Shown: positions 51,097 through 59,604 of the stretch, piece after piece | Numbering within the stretch: position 1 is the first letter of the stretch | Layout of the letters: each line of letters opens with the position of its first letter | Assembly: GCA_947496705.1 (NCBI GenBank) | Contig: CANMDW010000018.1 | Span: 1-64,000 of the forward strand | Origin: an uncultured Aquimarina sp. | Lineage (GTDB): Bacteria; Bacteroidota; Bacteroidia; Flavobacteriales; Flavobacteriaceae | Direction of reading: 5' to 3' | DNA length: 64,000 bases | The notes under the pieces: model-generated | The model's input: the letters and a program-made list of their open reading frames with translations, nothing else | Database searches by the model: none | Told to the model about the DNA's origin: nothing | Program-made: the position numbers and the translations under genes

Positions 51097-51921
51097 ATGT
51101 CATTGAATAACTATGCTAAACCAATTTTAAAATATCTTCTAAAGATATTGGTTTTCTGCATATTAACATTATTTACTCAAATCGGTGGCATCCTGTACCT
51201 TATCATAGAAGTAACTTTTAAAAGAAATACATCAAAATATCACCTCAAAAAATCAGGAATATTTCTTGCCACCTATCTAGTAGTAACTTTTTTAATTGTT
51301 CCCTATATTGCTCAACTATTCGGCAGAGAAAAGATAAGAGATACAGAGTTAATAGAAGCACATAGCTTTTTTACCAAACTATGCAACAGAAACTATGTAA
51401 CCTCCGAATTACAAATTACACTGAAAGAAATCGCCAAATCTTTTCAAAAACAAAACCCGGAAATCAAATTGGTATACCTGGATGCTAATTTTCCTTTTAT
51501 TAATGGCTTTCCTTTACTTCCTCATCTTAGTCATAATGATGGAAAGAAAATTGATATCTCCTTTATTTACGAAGATCATGAACATCTTATCACCAATAAG
51601 AAACCTTCAATTAGCGGGTATGGAGTTTTTGAAGAACCCACATCACAGGAATATGATCAGACTGGTATTTGCAAAGAAAAGGGATATTGGCAATATGATT
51701 ATACCCGATATATGACCTTTGGGATTGTAAACAAAGGGCTAAAACTTTCTGAAAAAGCTACAAAAGATTTACTTTTGGCAATCGTAAAACAAAAACAGAT
51801 CGGTAAAGTTTTTATAGAACCTCATTTGCGATATCGTTTGGGTGTAGAAAGCCCTAAAATTAGATTTCACGGATGCCAGGCAGTAAGACATGATGATCAC
51901 ATACATCTACAATTAAAATAA
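51097..51921 (+). CDS. Membrane-anchored LAS-type (MepA/M15-like) metallopeptidase candidate
   Basis: A 274-residue protein with two N-terminal hydrophobic segments (about 10-36 and 49-70) and a periplasmic domain. SHNDGKKIDISF near 145-156 resembles the SHxxGxxxD zinc site of MepA, and RHDDHIHLQLK at the C-terminus matches the HxH site (HWDHFHVRL in MepA). GVESPKIRFHGCQAVRHDDH precedes it. These features suggest a LAS-family enzyme cutting peptidoglycan or another D-amino-acid substrate. Similarity is by motif only; the middle region is unfamiliar. Confidence 0.7.
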   Translation: MSLNNYAKPILKYLLKILVFCILTLFTQIGGILYLIIEVTFKRNTSKYHLKKSGIFLATYLVVTFLIVPYIAQLFGREKIRDTELIEAHSFFTKLCNRNYVTSELQITLKEIAKSFQKQNPEIKLVYLDANFPFINGFPLLPHLSHNDGKKIDISFIYEDHEHLITNKKPSISGYGVFEEPTSQEYDQTGICKEKGYWQYDYTRYMTFGIVNKGLKLSEKATKDLLLAIVKQKQIGKVFIEPHLRYRLGVESPKIRFHGCQAVRHDDHIHLQLK

Positions 51922-51925
51922 AGTT

Positions 51926-52585
51926 ATGCAAACCAAGCCCTTGTCTTTATATCATATCGTCAAAGAACCAACCATCAAAAAAGAAAAGACTCCTGTACTG
52001 TTCATGTTTCACGGTTATGGAAGCGATGAGAACGATCTGTTTTCATTTGCTTCAGAATTGCCCGGGGAATTATGTATCATTTCGGTACGGGCACCATACC
52101 CTATGCAACCCTATGGAAATGCCTGGTATGCTATTTATTTTGATGCAGAACAGGGAAAATTTAGTGATGATACCCAAGCTATAGTTTCCAGGGACAAGAT
52201 TGCCCGTTTTATTGATGAAGCGGTACAGGCATATGATCTTGATAAGGATAATGTGACCTTATTAGGATTTAGCCAGGGAACGATCTTAAGCTATGCCGTG
52301 GCCCTCTCCTACCCGCAAAAAATAAAAAATGTGGTGGCGCTAAGCGGGTATCTAAACGAAGATATCCTGAAAGAAGGATACGAAAAAAACGATTTTTCAA
52401 ATCTTACTATATATTGCTCTCATGGCAGTGTCGATCAGGTAATCCCGGTGAGCTGGGCACGCAACGCCCCTGTCCAGCTTGGTAAACTAGGCATTGAGAC
52501 TATACTGAATGAGTTTCCGGTAGGTCATGGCGTGGCCCCTCAGAATTTTCATCAGTTCAAAGGGTGGTTACAAGGCAAGATTTAG
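51926..52585 (+). CDS. Serine esterase / phospholipase-carboxylesterase family
   Basis: A 219-residue alpha/beta hydrolase. FMFHGYGSDENDLFSFA is the oxyanion region and LLGFSQGTILSYAV the nucleophile elbow (Ser near 116). CSHGSVDQVIPVSWA carries the acid and GHGVAPQNFHQFKGWL the histidine. This matches the YpfH/carboxylesterase 2 group acting on short acyl esters. No signal peptide. It starts 4 bp after the LAS-like peptidase gene, forming a three-gene run from 50750. Confidence 0.9.
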   Translation: MQTKPLSLYHIVKEPTIKKEKTPVLFMFHGYGSDENDLFSFASELPGELCIISVRAPYPMQPYGNAWYAIYFDAEQGKFSDDTQAIVSRDKIARFIDEAVQAYDLDKDNVTLLGFSQGTILSYAVALSYPQKIKNVVALSGYLNEDILKEGYEKNDFSNLTIYCSHGSVDQVIPVSWARNAPVQLGKLGIETILNEFPVGHGVAPQNFHQFKGWLQGKI

Positions 52586-52703
52586 CATTTTAGAAGGAAA
52601 TTCTTACAGGTCATAAAATATTTATAATTAGCTACTTACCATAAAATCTAAGCGATATTTAAGTTATCTTTAAAGTAATTAACACTAACTTAAATATTAT
52701 ATT

Positions 52704-53531
52704 ATGAAAAAGTACAATGTATTGGTTGCACTCACCCTATTGTTGAGTGTTTTTTTTGTTGGATGTGAACAAGAAGAAGAGCAAACGATGGTTCTACAAG
52801 AAGTATCTGATGAAGTTTTAGCAAAACTTGAAGAATCAGGGTTTAATGTAACAGATCAACCTCCTATTAAATTCGAAGATGGTTATATTGTAGAAGGTGA
52901 TATCTTCTTTACTTATAAAGATATTATGAGTTCTACAAAAACTGATGGTTTTACTGTTGCTTCAAAACAGTACAGCACCGATAATCTTGTGACCACTAAT
53001 GGCAGTAGAAACATCACCGTATTTGTAAGTTCAAGATTCAATGCTGCCACGGTTGCAGGTATTGATCTGGCGATTCAACGTTACAATGCTGAAAATCTTG
53101 AAATTACTTTTGAAAGAGTGTCTTCTTCTGGTGGTGCCGATATCACAATAGTAAGGCTCAACTTTTTTCTTGAATTTTTCGGTGTTCTGGGGTCTGCAGG
53201 ATTTCCTACCGCTGGCGGCGATCCTTTTGATGAAATTTCGCTAAACGGCAGGCTTACAAATCTTGGTTTTGATACCGGTGGAATTGCCACTATTGTAGCT
53301 CATGAAATGGGGCATTGTGTAGGTTTCAGGCATACAGACTATTTTGACCGAAGTATTTCTTGTGGGGGTGCTACAGATAATGAAGGTAATGGCGGTGTTG
53401 GGGCAAATCTCGTCCCCGGAACACCCGCTGGCGCTACTCTCGCAGATGCATCCTGGATGCTGGCCTGCTCCGACGGTAGTGATCGTCCTTTTAACTCAGA
53501 TGATCAGGTAGCACTCGATTTCTTATATTGA
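52704..53531 (+). CDS. M57-family metalloprotease lipoprotein
   Basis: A 275-residue lipoprotein (VFFVGC, Cys21) with an acidic tether. The catalytic zinc motif HEMGHCVGFRH is at residues 200-210 (HExxHxxGxxH), preceded by the ITVFVSSRFNAATVAGIDLAIQRYN region. The C-terminal DDQVALDFLY is typical of M57 dual-action HEIGH metalloproteases. It is probably displayed on the outer membrane or in the periplasm. A terminator follows, so it is monocistronic. Confidence 0.9.
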   Translation: MKKYNVLVALTLLLSVFFVGCEQEEEQTMVLQEVSDEVLAKLEESGFNVTDQPPIKFEDGYIVEGDIFFTYKDIMSSTKTDGFTVASKQYSTDNLVTTNGSRNITVFVSSRFNAATVAGIDLAIQRYNAENLEITFERVSSSGGADITIVRLNFFLEFFGVLGSAGFPTAGGDPFDEISLNGRLTNLGFDTGGIATIVAHEMGHCVGFRHTDYFDRSISCGGATDNEGNGGVGANLVPGTPAGATLADASWMLACSDGSDRPFNSDDQVALDFLY

Positions 53532-53556
53532 TTGTCTGCACACAAATACAGTAAGA

Positions 53557-53599
53557 AAAAAAGGACCTCTTTGTAACAACACAAAGAGGTCTTTTCTTT
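53557..53599 (+). terminator. Terminator of the M57 gene
   Basis: GACCTCTTTGT (53564-53574), loop AACAAC, complement (53581-53591), with A tract before and TTTTC TTTT after. Confidence 0.85.
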
Positions 53600-53640
53600 T
53601 TTATAAATGAAAGAGATATCGATACTCCTTTTATGCGATA

Positions 53641-53700
53641 TATAGTGTCTGGTCTGAATGAGTAGATTTTATAGAGCATATTATAAATCTACACTATCGG
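53641..53700. repeat. Degenerate inverted repeat with TGTCTGGTC end
   Basis: TATAGTGTCTGGTC begins like the MITE A/B terminal repeat but continues differently. ATAGTGT (53642-53648) pairs with ACACTAT (53691-53697), and GTAGATTTTATA pairs with TATAAATCTAC inside. It may be a diverged or chimeric relative of that family. Confidence 0.45.
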
Positions 53701-53912
53701 TTATGAACACACTACTGCATCTGGATAGAGAAAAAACTACATTTAGATAGAGAAAAATCTGCATCTAGAAGAAGAAATATATACCTGCATGAATTTATTA
53801 TTGACAGATTTTAGGAAAACATAGATAATATTAAGGAGATAATTACATCAACCTATTTTCTATTGGATGCTACAGAGTGAAAAAAGACGAAACCTGTCTA
53901 ACGCCAGCCAGC

Positions 53913-54130
53913 CTGGCAGTCAGCTACGGTGTACCCACATCTTTTGAATGTAGAAATTATGGATGAAAACTTGGACAAAACATCCCCCTAACCCCCCTGC
54001 CTAGCCGACAGGCAGGCTTCAAAGGCCTGCCTGCCGGCTAGGCAGGGGGAATTACTATCCCCTTGAGGGGATTATAGGGGTGTTTTTGACACCTTTTAAT
54101 ATTTGTGGGTACACCGTAGCTGGCAGTCAG
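53913..54130. mobile_element. 196-bp inverted-repeat element with 11-bp target duplication
   Basis: The element proper is 53924-54119. Its ends CTACGGTGTACCCACA and TGTGGGTACACCGTAG are perfect 16-bp inverted repeats. The direct repeat CTGGCAGTCAG flanks it (53913-53923 and 54120-54130). It carries no gene. It is inserted in a GC palindrome whose uninterrupted relative is at 3942-3989; removal with one duplication restores CCTGTCTA...GACAGGGTAGATATG. Inside are a CCCCCTAACCCC block, two inverted 21-bp palindromes and CCCCTTGAGGGG. Confidence 0.85.
53996..54046. repeat. Two inverted 21-bp GC palindromes nested in the 196-bp element
   Basis: The 21-mers at 53996-54016 and 54026-54046 (both starting CCTGCCT and ending AGGCAGG) are reverse complements of each other with one mismatch, separated by CTTCAAAGG. 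Each is itself palindromic. They split a CCCCCTAACCCC...CAAAGG...GGGAATTA sequence also seen, with a different insert, at 40650-40698. Confidence 0.8.
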
Positions 54131-54226
54131 ACAGGGTAGATATGGAGGTAAAAGATCAATTTTTTGGTCAATGATAAAAAGTTTAAATCAGTTCTATAAA
54201 ACGAATGATATCATTGCAATTCTTTC

Positions 54227-54817
54227 TTACCGATATTTATCATTCAGCCCCACCCCTTTCAGTATCATCGGGGTGATCTTTTCTAAACGCGATATACGGG
54301 TAGCCTCTCGCTTTGCCTCTGCAATATACGCTACATATTCCTTCTGTTTAAAAGGTGTTAATTGTTCGAAAGAGCTTTTTAGATCAACATGAGATGTTAA
54401 CACAGCCAGGAATTCTGAAGGAATTTTTATGTCTTTTGATTTCCCGGGTGTAATCTCTTTGCCGTCTTTTTGATTCTGAATAGCCTCTTGTACATATTGC
54501 AGTACCAGATCTTTATCGATTTCATCTGCAAAGATAAATCTCCACTGTCTTAAACCCTTAGTCTTGCCTTCCTGGGCATTGATCAGTTTTTTCTGATGAT
54601 CCTTCAGAAACACGCCTTGATAAAACCAAATTCCTATATAGGACTTAAAAGCCCCTATTCCTATCACATTTTTCCCATTAACAGTATATACAGGAATACC
54701 CCATTTTATGGTTTCTTTCATTTCGGTAGAAAGCATTATGGATCTCAGAGTTTGTAATGCTTCTTTCCAATTGTCTTTTTTAGAAATAAATTCTTCTACT
54801 GTTTTATTTTTTTCCAT
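54227..54817 (-). CDS. YdeI/OmdA-like DUF1801 protein
   Basis: About 196 residues. The N-terminal DUF1801 domain has TLRSIMLSTEMKETIKWGIPVYTVNGKNVIGIGAFKSY. The C-terminal half has LTPFKQKEYVAYIAEAKREATRISRLEKI, as in YdeI/OmpD-associated (bacteriocin-protection) proteins. ATG 54817 is preferred; ATG 54838 would add seven residues. Cytoplasmic, function not established. Confidence 0.85.
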   Translation of the reverse strand: MEKNKTVEEFISKKDNWKEALQTLRSIMLSTEMKETIKWGIPVYTVNGKNVIGIGAFKSYIGIWFYQGVFLKDHQKKLINAQEGKTKGLRQWRFIFADEIDKDLVLQYVQEAIQNQKDGKEITPGKSKDIKIPSEFLAVLTSHVDLKSSFEQLTPFKQKEYVAYIAEAKREATRISRLEKITPMILKGVGLNDKYR

Positions 54818-54924
54818 GATGTATACTTTGCGATGCATAGCTGGTATTACCAGAATGCCATGATAAATATAATGAAAAGTATTTCTCTAATTTTTGTAGA
54901 ACAGTGCCTGCTTATATTCCATTT

Positions 54925-56088
54925 TTAAAATGTATCAGTATGCATTACTATTTTACTAAAATACTCCTTTATATCCAGATCTGTCATAGGCTGTAGCCCC
55001 CCATACACTATTTCCTTATACACTTTATTTGTCACCGAGTCTGGAGATAAGAATTTTGACCCCATCAAATGCCTGGTCCTGGTAATAATTTCTTCAGAAA
55101 AATGGGTAGAAAAGTATTTTGATAGTACAGATGCTTCAAACATTTTTTCTAATGATGATGCATCTCCTCTTCTAAAATCTGCAATTGAAGTCCCTGCATG
55201 TTCACATAATTGGCAGGCTGTTTTATACTTTATCATTAACTCCCCAATACTATCCAAAAAGCTTTCAGATTCTGATAGTGTATTGCCATTCTTAATTTTT
55301 ACCCGGCTAAATTCTTTTAAACACATAATAACACAAAGCACTGCGCCCAAATAAGGAGCAGGAACAAGCGCCTGAAACCATGATCGTTGATACACCAATA
55401 TCTCGCATCTCACCTCCTCTGAATTATCCAATTTAATAACATTAGCACTACTTACTTGTAGATTTTTGAAAGCTACCGATTTTGTTAATGATCCTTGCAT
55501 GGTATCTCCAAATACAGCATGCTTAAATTCAATATGATCATGTAAGGGTACAAAAAATACGGCCTTAGTACCATCGGGGAGCTCTGCAGTAAATACTACA
55601 TAATCGGCTACACCAGATAAAGACATAAATGGAGCTTCACCATTGATTGTATACTTGTCTTTTTCTTTTTGTGCTATAATGTTTTTGCTTCCCGAAACAT
55701 CTTTAAAAGTTCGCACCGAACCTGTATTGGCAATTAACAATCGTTCTTTTCTGATCTTTTTTAGCAGTGCTTCCCGTTGCCAGTATTGCTTACTTTTTAT
55801 CGAAAAAGGATAAGCAGCGATTGATGCTAACACATAATAATGCATAGATAACGCAACAGACACCGGGATCGAGATTTCACCAATTGTATGTAAAATCTTA
55901 AAGCATTCCTGATAGATTGTTTTGGTATTCTTTTCAGCACAAGGTATAAAGGGTACTTGCGTTGTTTTTATAAAAGCATAAAACTCCTCATAGTCTTTGG
56001 TCTTTTCTACCTCACGAAGTTTATTACATATTTTTTCTAATGCATCATTCTCCTTAACTTGTCGACTATTGATTACTGTAGTATCCAT
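54925..56088 (-). CDS. Acyl-CoA dehydrogenase-like protein
   Basis: A 387-residue protein with the acyl-CoA dehydrogenase plan: an N-terminal helical domain, a beta domain with INGEAPFMSLSGVADYVVFTAEL and FGDTMQGSLTKSVAFKNLQV, and a C-terminal four-helix region (FSEEIITRTRHLMGSKFLSPDS). It is divergent and I cannot locate a clear catalytic glutamate, so the substrate and even activity are uncertain. Such proteins can also be flavin-dependent hydroxylase-like enzymes. It stands alone between the YdeI-like and DUF2306 genes. Confidence 0.72.
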   Translation of the reverse strand: MDTTVINSRQVKENDALEKICNKLREVEKTKDYEEFYAFIKTTQVPFIPCAEKNTKTIYQECFKILHTIGEISIPVSVALSMHYYVLASIAAYPFSIKSKQYWQREALLKKIRKERLLIANTGSVRTFKDVSGSKNIIAQKEKDKYTINGEAPFMSLSGVADYVVFTAELPDGTKAVFFVPLHDHIEFKHAVFGDTMQGSLTKSVAFKNLQVSSANVIKLDNSEEVRCEILVYQRSWFQALVPAPYLGAVLCVIMCLKEFSRVKIKNGNTLSESESFLDSIGELMIKYKTACQLCEHAGTSIADFRRGDASSLEKMFEASVLSKYFSTHFSEEIITRTRHLMGSKFLSPDSVTNKVYKEIVYGGLQPMTDLDIKEYFSKIVMHTDTF

Positions 56089-56205
56089 TTTAAATATTTT
56101 TTAGCAGAAAATTGATTGCCTGGTTTTCTTATCTGTTATTAATTTGCCACACCCTTTTTTACGGGATTTCCAGGCCCCATAACGAAGCTTTAATGCATAA
56201 AACAG

Positions 56206-57036
56206 TTACATCCGAGGAAGCCACATACCCATGGTAGCCGCAAAAATCCCAATGCCCATGGCGATTGTGAGCACAAAAAGGCCGGCCGCCATTGCATATC
56301 GAACCGGTGTTTTTCCCTGTGCCTGTGCATACAGATAGAGTTCAAGAATAATTAAGGGCAAAAGGTATTGAGCAAAACCCAAAAATGTGATAAACGGCCC
56401 CCGAAATGTTTCCGGGTCAAAACCAACCGGGCCATTATTGATAAAAAGCCAGAACATTAACCCTATACGGAAAAACCAAACGCCATTTGCCGCAAGAAAC
56501 AGGCGCAGTACCCATTTGCGATGTACATTAAATTTGCGTGCAACCGCAGTACGCCAGGCTAGAATGGCAAAAAGCATAATAAGAATTGCGTTGATACTCA
56601 CACTTATTTCACCGATAAGGCCAGTACCGGTTCCGCGGGTTAAGACCATATAAAGACCATCTATACTAATCAATAATGCGGTGAAGATATATATGCGTCC
56701 GTTCCATCGATGAAAGGTTCTGGCCCGGTTACGGATTTGCGGAATAAGCTGTAGGGGTCCGCCAACAATTATAATAACTGCCAATAAAAGATGTGCAGCA
56801 ACAGCAATATTACCCATGGTTTCACCAGCAACATACCCGTGCGGGAGCACTTTGTTCCAGCTCTCAAAATCACCTTGTACTGCCGTACCGCCATAAAAAG
56901 AAGTTACATAATATACGAAAATCCATTGACCGATAACTGCTATCAGGAACCAAAAAGTGACTGAAGCATTTAAGGCTTTGTCTGCACTTGCTGTTTTAGG
57001 TAGCAAAGTGTTGGCGATGTTTGTTTTTGTATTCAT
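56206..57036 (-). CDS. DUF2306-type membrane protein
   Basis: A 276-residue protein with about seven membrane helices. Conserved histidines lie in helices (HLLLAVIIIVGGPLQLIPQIRNR, FHRWNGRIYIFTALLI, NVHRKWVLRLFLAANG), the pattern of DUF2306 proteins, which resemble haem- or quinone-binding membrane proteins. The function is unknown. Its 5-prime leader shares sequence with the leaders of the two upstream DUF4386 genes, suggesting common control or duplication. Confidence 0.83.
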   Translation of the reverse strand: MNTKTNIANTLLPKTASADKALNASVTFWFLIAVIGQWIFVYYVTSFYGGTAVQGDFESWNKVLPHGYVAGETMGNIAVAAHLLLAVIIIVGGPLQLIPQIRNRARTFHRWNGRIYIFTALLISIDGLYMVLTRGTGTGLIGEISVSINAILIMLFAILAWRTAVARKFNVHRKWVLRLFLAANGVWFFRIGLMFWLFINNGPVGFDPETFRGPFITFLGFAQYLLPLIILELYLYAQAQGKTPVRYAMAAGLFVLTIAMGIGIFAATMGMWLPRM

Positions 57037-57123
57037 TTTGTTCGTTTTTTGATCCCGTCTTTATGATCTCGATAGCCATCAGGACGGAATAGATTGATGA
57101 TTGATTGATGATAATTTTTCTAT
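57037..57123. repeat. Repeated junction module, copy 2
   Basis: Sequence between the second DUF4386 gene and the DUF2306 gene. It matches 57811-57898: TTTTGTTCGTTTTTTGATCC, a CCGTC...AGGACGG hairpin, GAATAGATTGATGATTGAT and a TTTTTCTATTTA end. The similarity continues into the last 40 bp of both DUF4386 genes. Confidence 0.8.
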
Positions 57124-57810
57124 TTATGTAGTCTGGGGAGCTATTTGATGCGAATTAAATCCTTTGACGATAAGCCAGAACGTTAGTACTAGCAGATGCA
57201 CGCCATTTTGACCATAAAAAATAAAACTCACACTATAATCGAAAATCTGTAACCAGGTCGCCGTAAAAACCAAAGCAACTGAAACAATAAACCAGATGGA
57301 TAAAAATCGAGGGATGAGTCTTGTTTTAAATAATGTATAGTAAAGCAATGAAGCACCAACACTAAAAAGGATCAAAATAAAAAAATGAGCCCAATAATAT
57401 TCTTCTACTTTTAGAGCGCCTAAAGTTTTAAAATAGCCAACATCCGGAGCTCCTAGTTTATGAAATTCCTGACTTAACGATAGTAAAGACAGATGGGTAA
57501 TGTTGCTTACAATAGTGACTGCAAATCCAACGAGCCACAAGCCCAAATACCAAAATGCCATACTTTTTTTGTATAGTTTCAAGATTGGAAACAATACAAT
57601 TGCAATACCAATACCAATAGCTCCTGCGATCAGGTCTAAAAGAATAGCTATTTTCATTTGTAGTAAATTTTCAAAGACTTCACTTAGGAAATTTGGAGAT
57701 GCTACAAGAGAAGTTGACAACCCTCTTAGATACGTTCCTGGCATACCAGCCAGGATCATCAACAGGAATAAAATGCCTGTAACTCTTCCGGTCTTTTTGA
57801 TTGAATTCAT
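57124..57810 (-). CDS. DUF4386-type membrane protein (paralogue 2)
   Basis: A 228-residue protein with about six membrane helices, beginning MNSIKKTGRVTGILFLLMILAG and ending VKGFNSHQIAPQTT. The ends are nearly identical to those of the upstream paralogue, while the interior has diverged strongly. DUF4386 proteins have no known function. It is the middle gene of a run with its paralogue and DUF2306. Confidence 0.83.
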   Translation of the reverse strand: MNSIKKTGRVTGILFLLMILAGMPGTYLRGLSTSLVASPNFLSEVFENLLQMKIAILLDLIAGAIGIGIAIVLFPILKLYKKSMAFWYLGLWLVGFAVTIVSNITHLSLLSLSQEFHKLGAPDVGYFKTLGALKVEEYYWAHFFILILFSVGASLLYYTLFKTRLIPRFLSIWFIVSVALVFTATWLQIFDYSVSFIFYGQNGVHLLVLTFWLIVKGFNSHQIAPQTT

Positions 57811-57898
57811 TTTGTTCGTTTTTTGATCCCGTCCTGGTGGTTTCGATAGCTGTCAGGACGGAATAGATTGATGATTGATGATGATGATGATTTTCTAT
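57811..57898. repeat. Repeated junction module, copy 1
   Basis: The 88 bp between the two DUF4386 genes. It contains TTTTGTTCGTTTTTTGATCC, the hairpin CCGTCCTG...CAGGACGG around CGATAGCTGT, and GATGATGATGATG repeats. It closely matches 57037-57123. A shorter related leader, with GTTCGTTTTTTGA twice, lies at 58583-58665. Confidence 0.85.
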
Positions 57899-58582
57899 TT
57901 ACACAGTCTGGGGAGCTATTTGATGCGAATTAAATCCTTTGACCATAAGCCATATTGCCAGAAATAGACGATTCAACCCCAATGGGAGGAGTAAGATCAT
58001 TTCTGTATCATGTGTTCCCTGATCAAAAATCGTTAACAAGATACCTGTTAGCATCAATGCAATTCCCGCTAGTCCCCAAACAGAAATAAATCGCGGAATG
58101 AGTTTTGAAGTATAAAACACATAATAAAACACAGGAAGCGCAAAGCAAGCAATAAGCATGTCTAAATAATGAGTCCACCAACGAATTGCATACAGTATAG
58201 TCCCTAAAGTTTGAAAATAGTCTGTATCTGTTGCTTTTACATATTCCTGGCTTAATGATAATACAGATAGCACACCTATATTATCAATAACTGATATTGT
58301 AAAACCGATAATACTGAAAGCCAGGTACCATATTGCAATCTCTTTATGATATTGCTTAAAGACCGGTAACAACATAACTGCTATACCAACAGATACAGCG
58401 CTACCCATTAACCCAAGGAGTACAGACAGAATTACCTGCGTCGCATTTGCCGAGACATTGGTAAGAAAATCTGAAGCGAATATAATGGGCCCTAATAAAA
58501 ACTGATTGATGGAAATTCCAATAATGAATTGAATAAGAAGTAATACTCCCAGAATTCTTGCCGTCTTTTTAATTGATTTCAT
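57899..58582 (-). CDS. DUF4386-type membrane protein (paralogue 1)
   Basis: A 227-residue six-helix membrane protein, MKSIKKTARILGVLLLIQFIIG at the start and LMVKGFNSHQIAPQTV at the end. It is a tandem paralogue of 57124-57810, with conserved termini and SLSQEYVKATDTDYFQTLGTI matching SLSQEFHKLGAPDVGYFKTLGAL in the middle. The function is unknown. Confidence 0.83.
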   Translation of the reverse strand: MKSIKKTARILGVLLLIQFIIGISINQFLLGPIIFASDFLTNVSANATQVILSVLLGLMGSAVSVGIAVMLLPVFKQYHKEIAIWYLAFSIIGFTISVIDNIGVLSVLSLSQEYVKATDTDYFQTLGTILYAIRWWTHYLDMLIACFALPVFYYVFYTSKLIPRFISVWGLAGIALMLTGILLTIFDQGTHDTEMILLLPLGLNRLFLAIWLMVKGFNSHQIAPQTV

Positions 58583-58686
58583 TTTGTTCGTTTTTTGACC
58601 CCGAGTCCTCGGGGCAGGTTGATGATTGATTGATGATTGTTCGTTTTTTGACTGATGTCGGCTATTCTTTCACACGTTAATTTTTT

Positions 58687-59232
58687 TTAGTTAGAAAAAT
58701 CCATTTTATCGGTATTTCCTTTAAGTTTCACTTTAGACTTATCGGATGCTTTACATTGGACAGATTCATACGATAATTCCAGAACTACTATACTTTCACC
58801 ACTAAGTGTAAGCTTCAAATCCTTTCCTGACACTATGCCTTTTGTTTCAAAGTAAGCTGTAGAGCTCATATTTAACTCATTAAGCTCAGGGCTGGAAATA
58901 AAAACTATCACACTGTCCTTAACTTTTATGCGTTTGGTTTTTTCTATGACCAGTTCTTCATTAGTTACTTCAGTTTTGATAAAGGATATCAGGTTTTGGG
59001 GAGCTTCTACTTTTATCTGTGTTGTGCTGTCTTGCTTGAAGAACACCTTAATGCCATGACTTACCGACACCTTTCTAAAGCCTGTAACATTCCTCATTTC
59101 AGATACAAAATCATATGCAACTTCTACAATATGGGTTTTGTCCATATACCTGTGCATAATCGACTGAAAAGCCAGGAAGAAAAAGCTAACCGCTATCAGT
59201 CCACTCACTAAGATCAAATTACTTTTTTTCAT
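58687..59232 (-). CDS. GIN-domain/DUF2807-like protein, last gene of the ABC operon
   Basis: A 181-residue protein with one N-terminal membrane helix or signal (about 5-24). The domain has FRKVSVSHGIKVFFKQDSTTQIKVEAP and LKLTLSGESIVVLELSYESVQCKASDKSKVKLKG, the repetitive beta-helix strands of the head-GIN (DUF2807) family. It ends right after KMDFSN, shorter than usual members, so the domain may be trimmed. The start overlaps the GntR gene by 14 bp, making it part of the ABC operon. Confidence 0.75.
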   Translation of the reverse strand: MKKSNLILVSGLIAVSFFFLAFQSIMHRYMDKTHIVEVAYDFVSEMRNVTGFRKVSVSHGIKVFFKQDSTTQIKVEAPQNLISFIKTEVTNEELVIEKTKRIKVKDSVIVFISSPELNELNMSSTAYFETKGIVSGKDLKLTLSGESIVVLELSYESVQCKASDKSKVKLKGNTDKMDFSN

Positions 59233-59602
59233 AATCTGTGGTGTTATTTAAGTATTCATTATAGGATTTTTTCACTTCTTCAAAATTTACATCCAATAGC
59301 CTCATTTTTTTAAATACATCAGGAAGGGTTTCCTCCATAAATTCTTTTTTCTTGATGTCTAGAACAGTCTTGTAACCGTTTTTAGAAACAAAATACCCTA
59401 TTCCTCTCTTATTATAGATCACTTCCTGTTCCTGCAGATGATTAAAAGCCCGTATTGCTGTGTTAGGATTCACCTCTACCATTACGGCAATCTCTCTTAC
59501 AGAAGGTATCCTTTCTTCTTCTAACCACCTTTCTATAAGGATGTTTTCATAAAAAAAATCCACAATTTGTAAGTAAATAGGTTTGCCATTATCAAAATCC
59601 AT
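59219..59602 (-). CDS. GntR-family (YtrA-like) transcriptional regulator
   Basis: A 127-residue regulator. A winged helix-turn-helix (about 1-75) contains PIYLQIVDFF, RIPSVREIAVMVEVNPNTAIRAFNHLQ and the wing NKRGIGYFV. A short helical C-terminal tail replaces the large effector domain, as in the YtrA subfamily, which typically represses its own ABC transporter operon. It follows the permease gene by 2 bp. A palindrome just before the operon start (61201-61222) is the likely operator. Confidence 0.92.
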   Translation of the reverse strand: MDFDNGKPIYLQIVDFFYENILIERWLEEERIPSVREIAVMVEVNPNTAIRAFNHLQEQEVIYNKRGIGYFVSKNGYKTVLDIKKKEFMEETLPDVFKKMRLLDVNFEEVKKSYNEYLNNTTDYEKK

Positions 59603-59604
59603 GA

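Noticed and set aside
54227..54817. Immunity gene for the double-glycine peptides
   Set aside because: YdeI-like proteins are sometimes labelled bacteriocin-protection, but this gene is 39 kb away and the label does not establish immunity.
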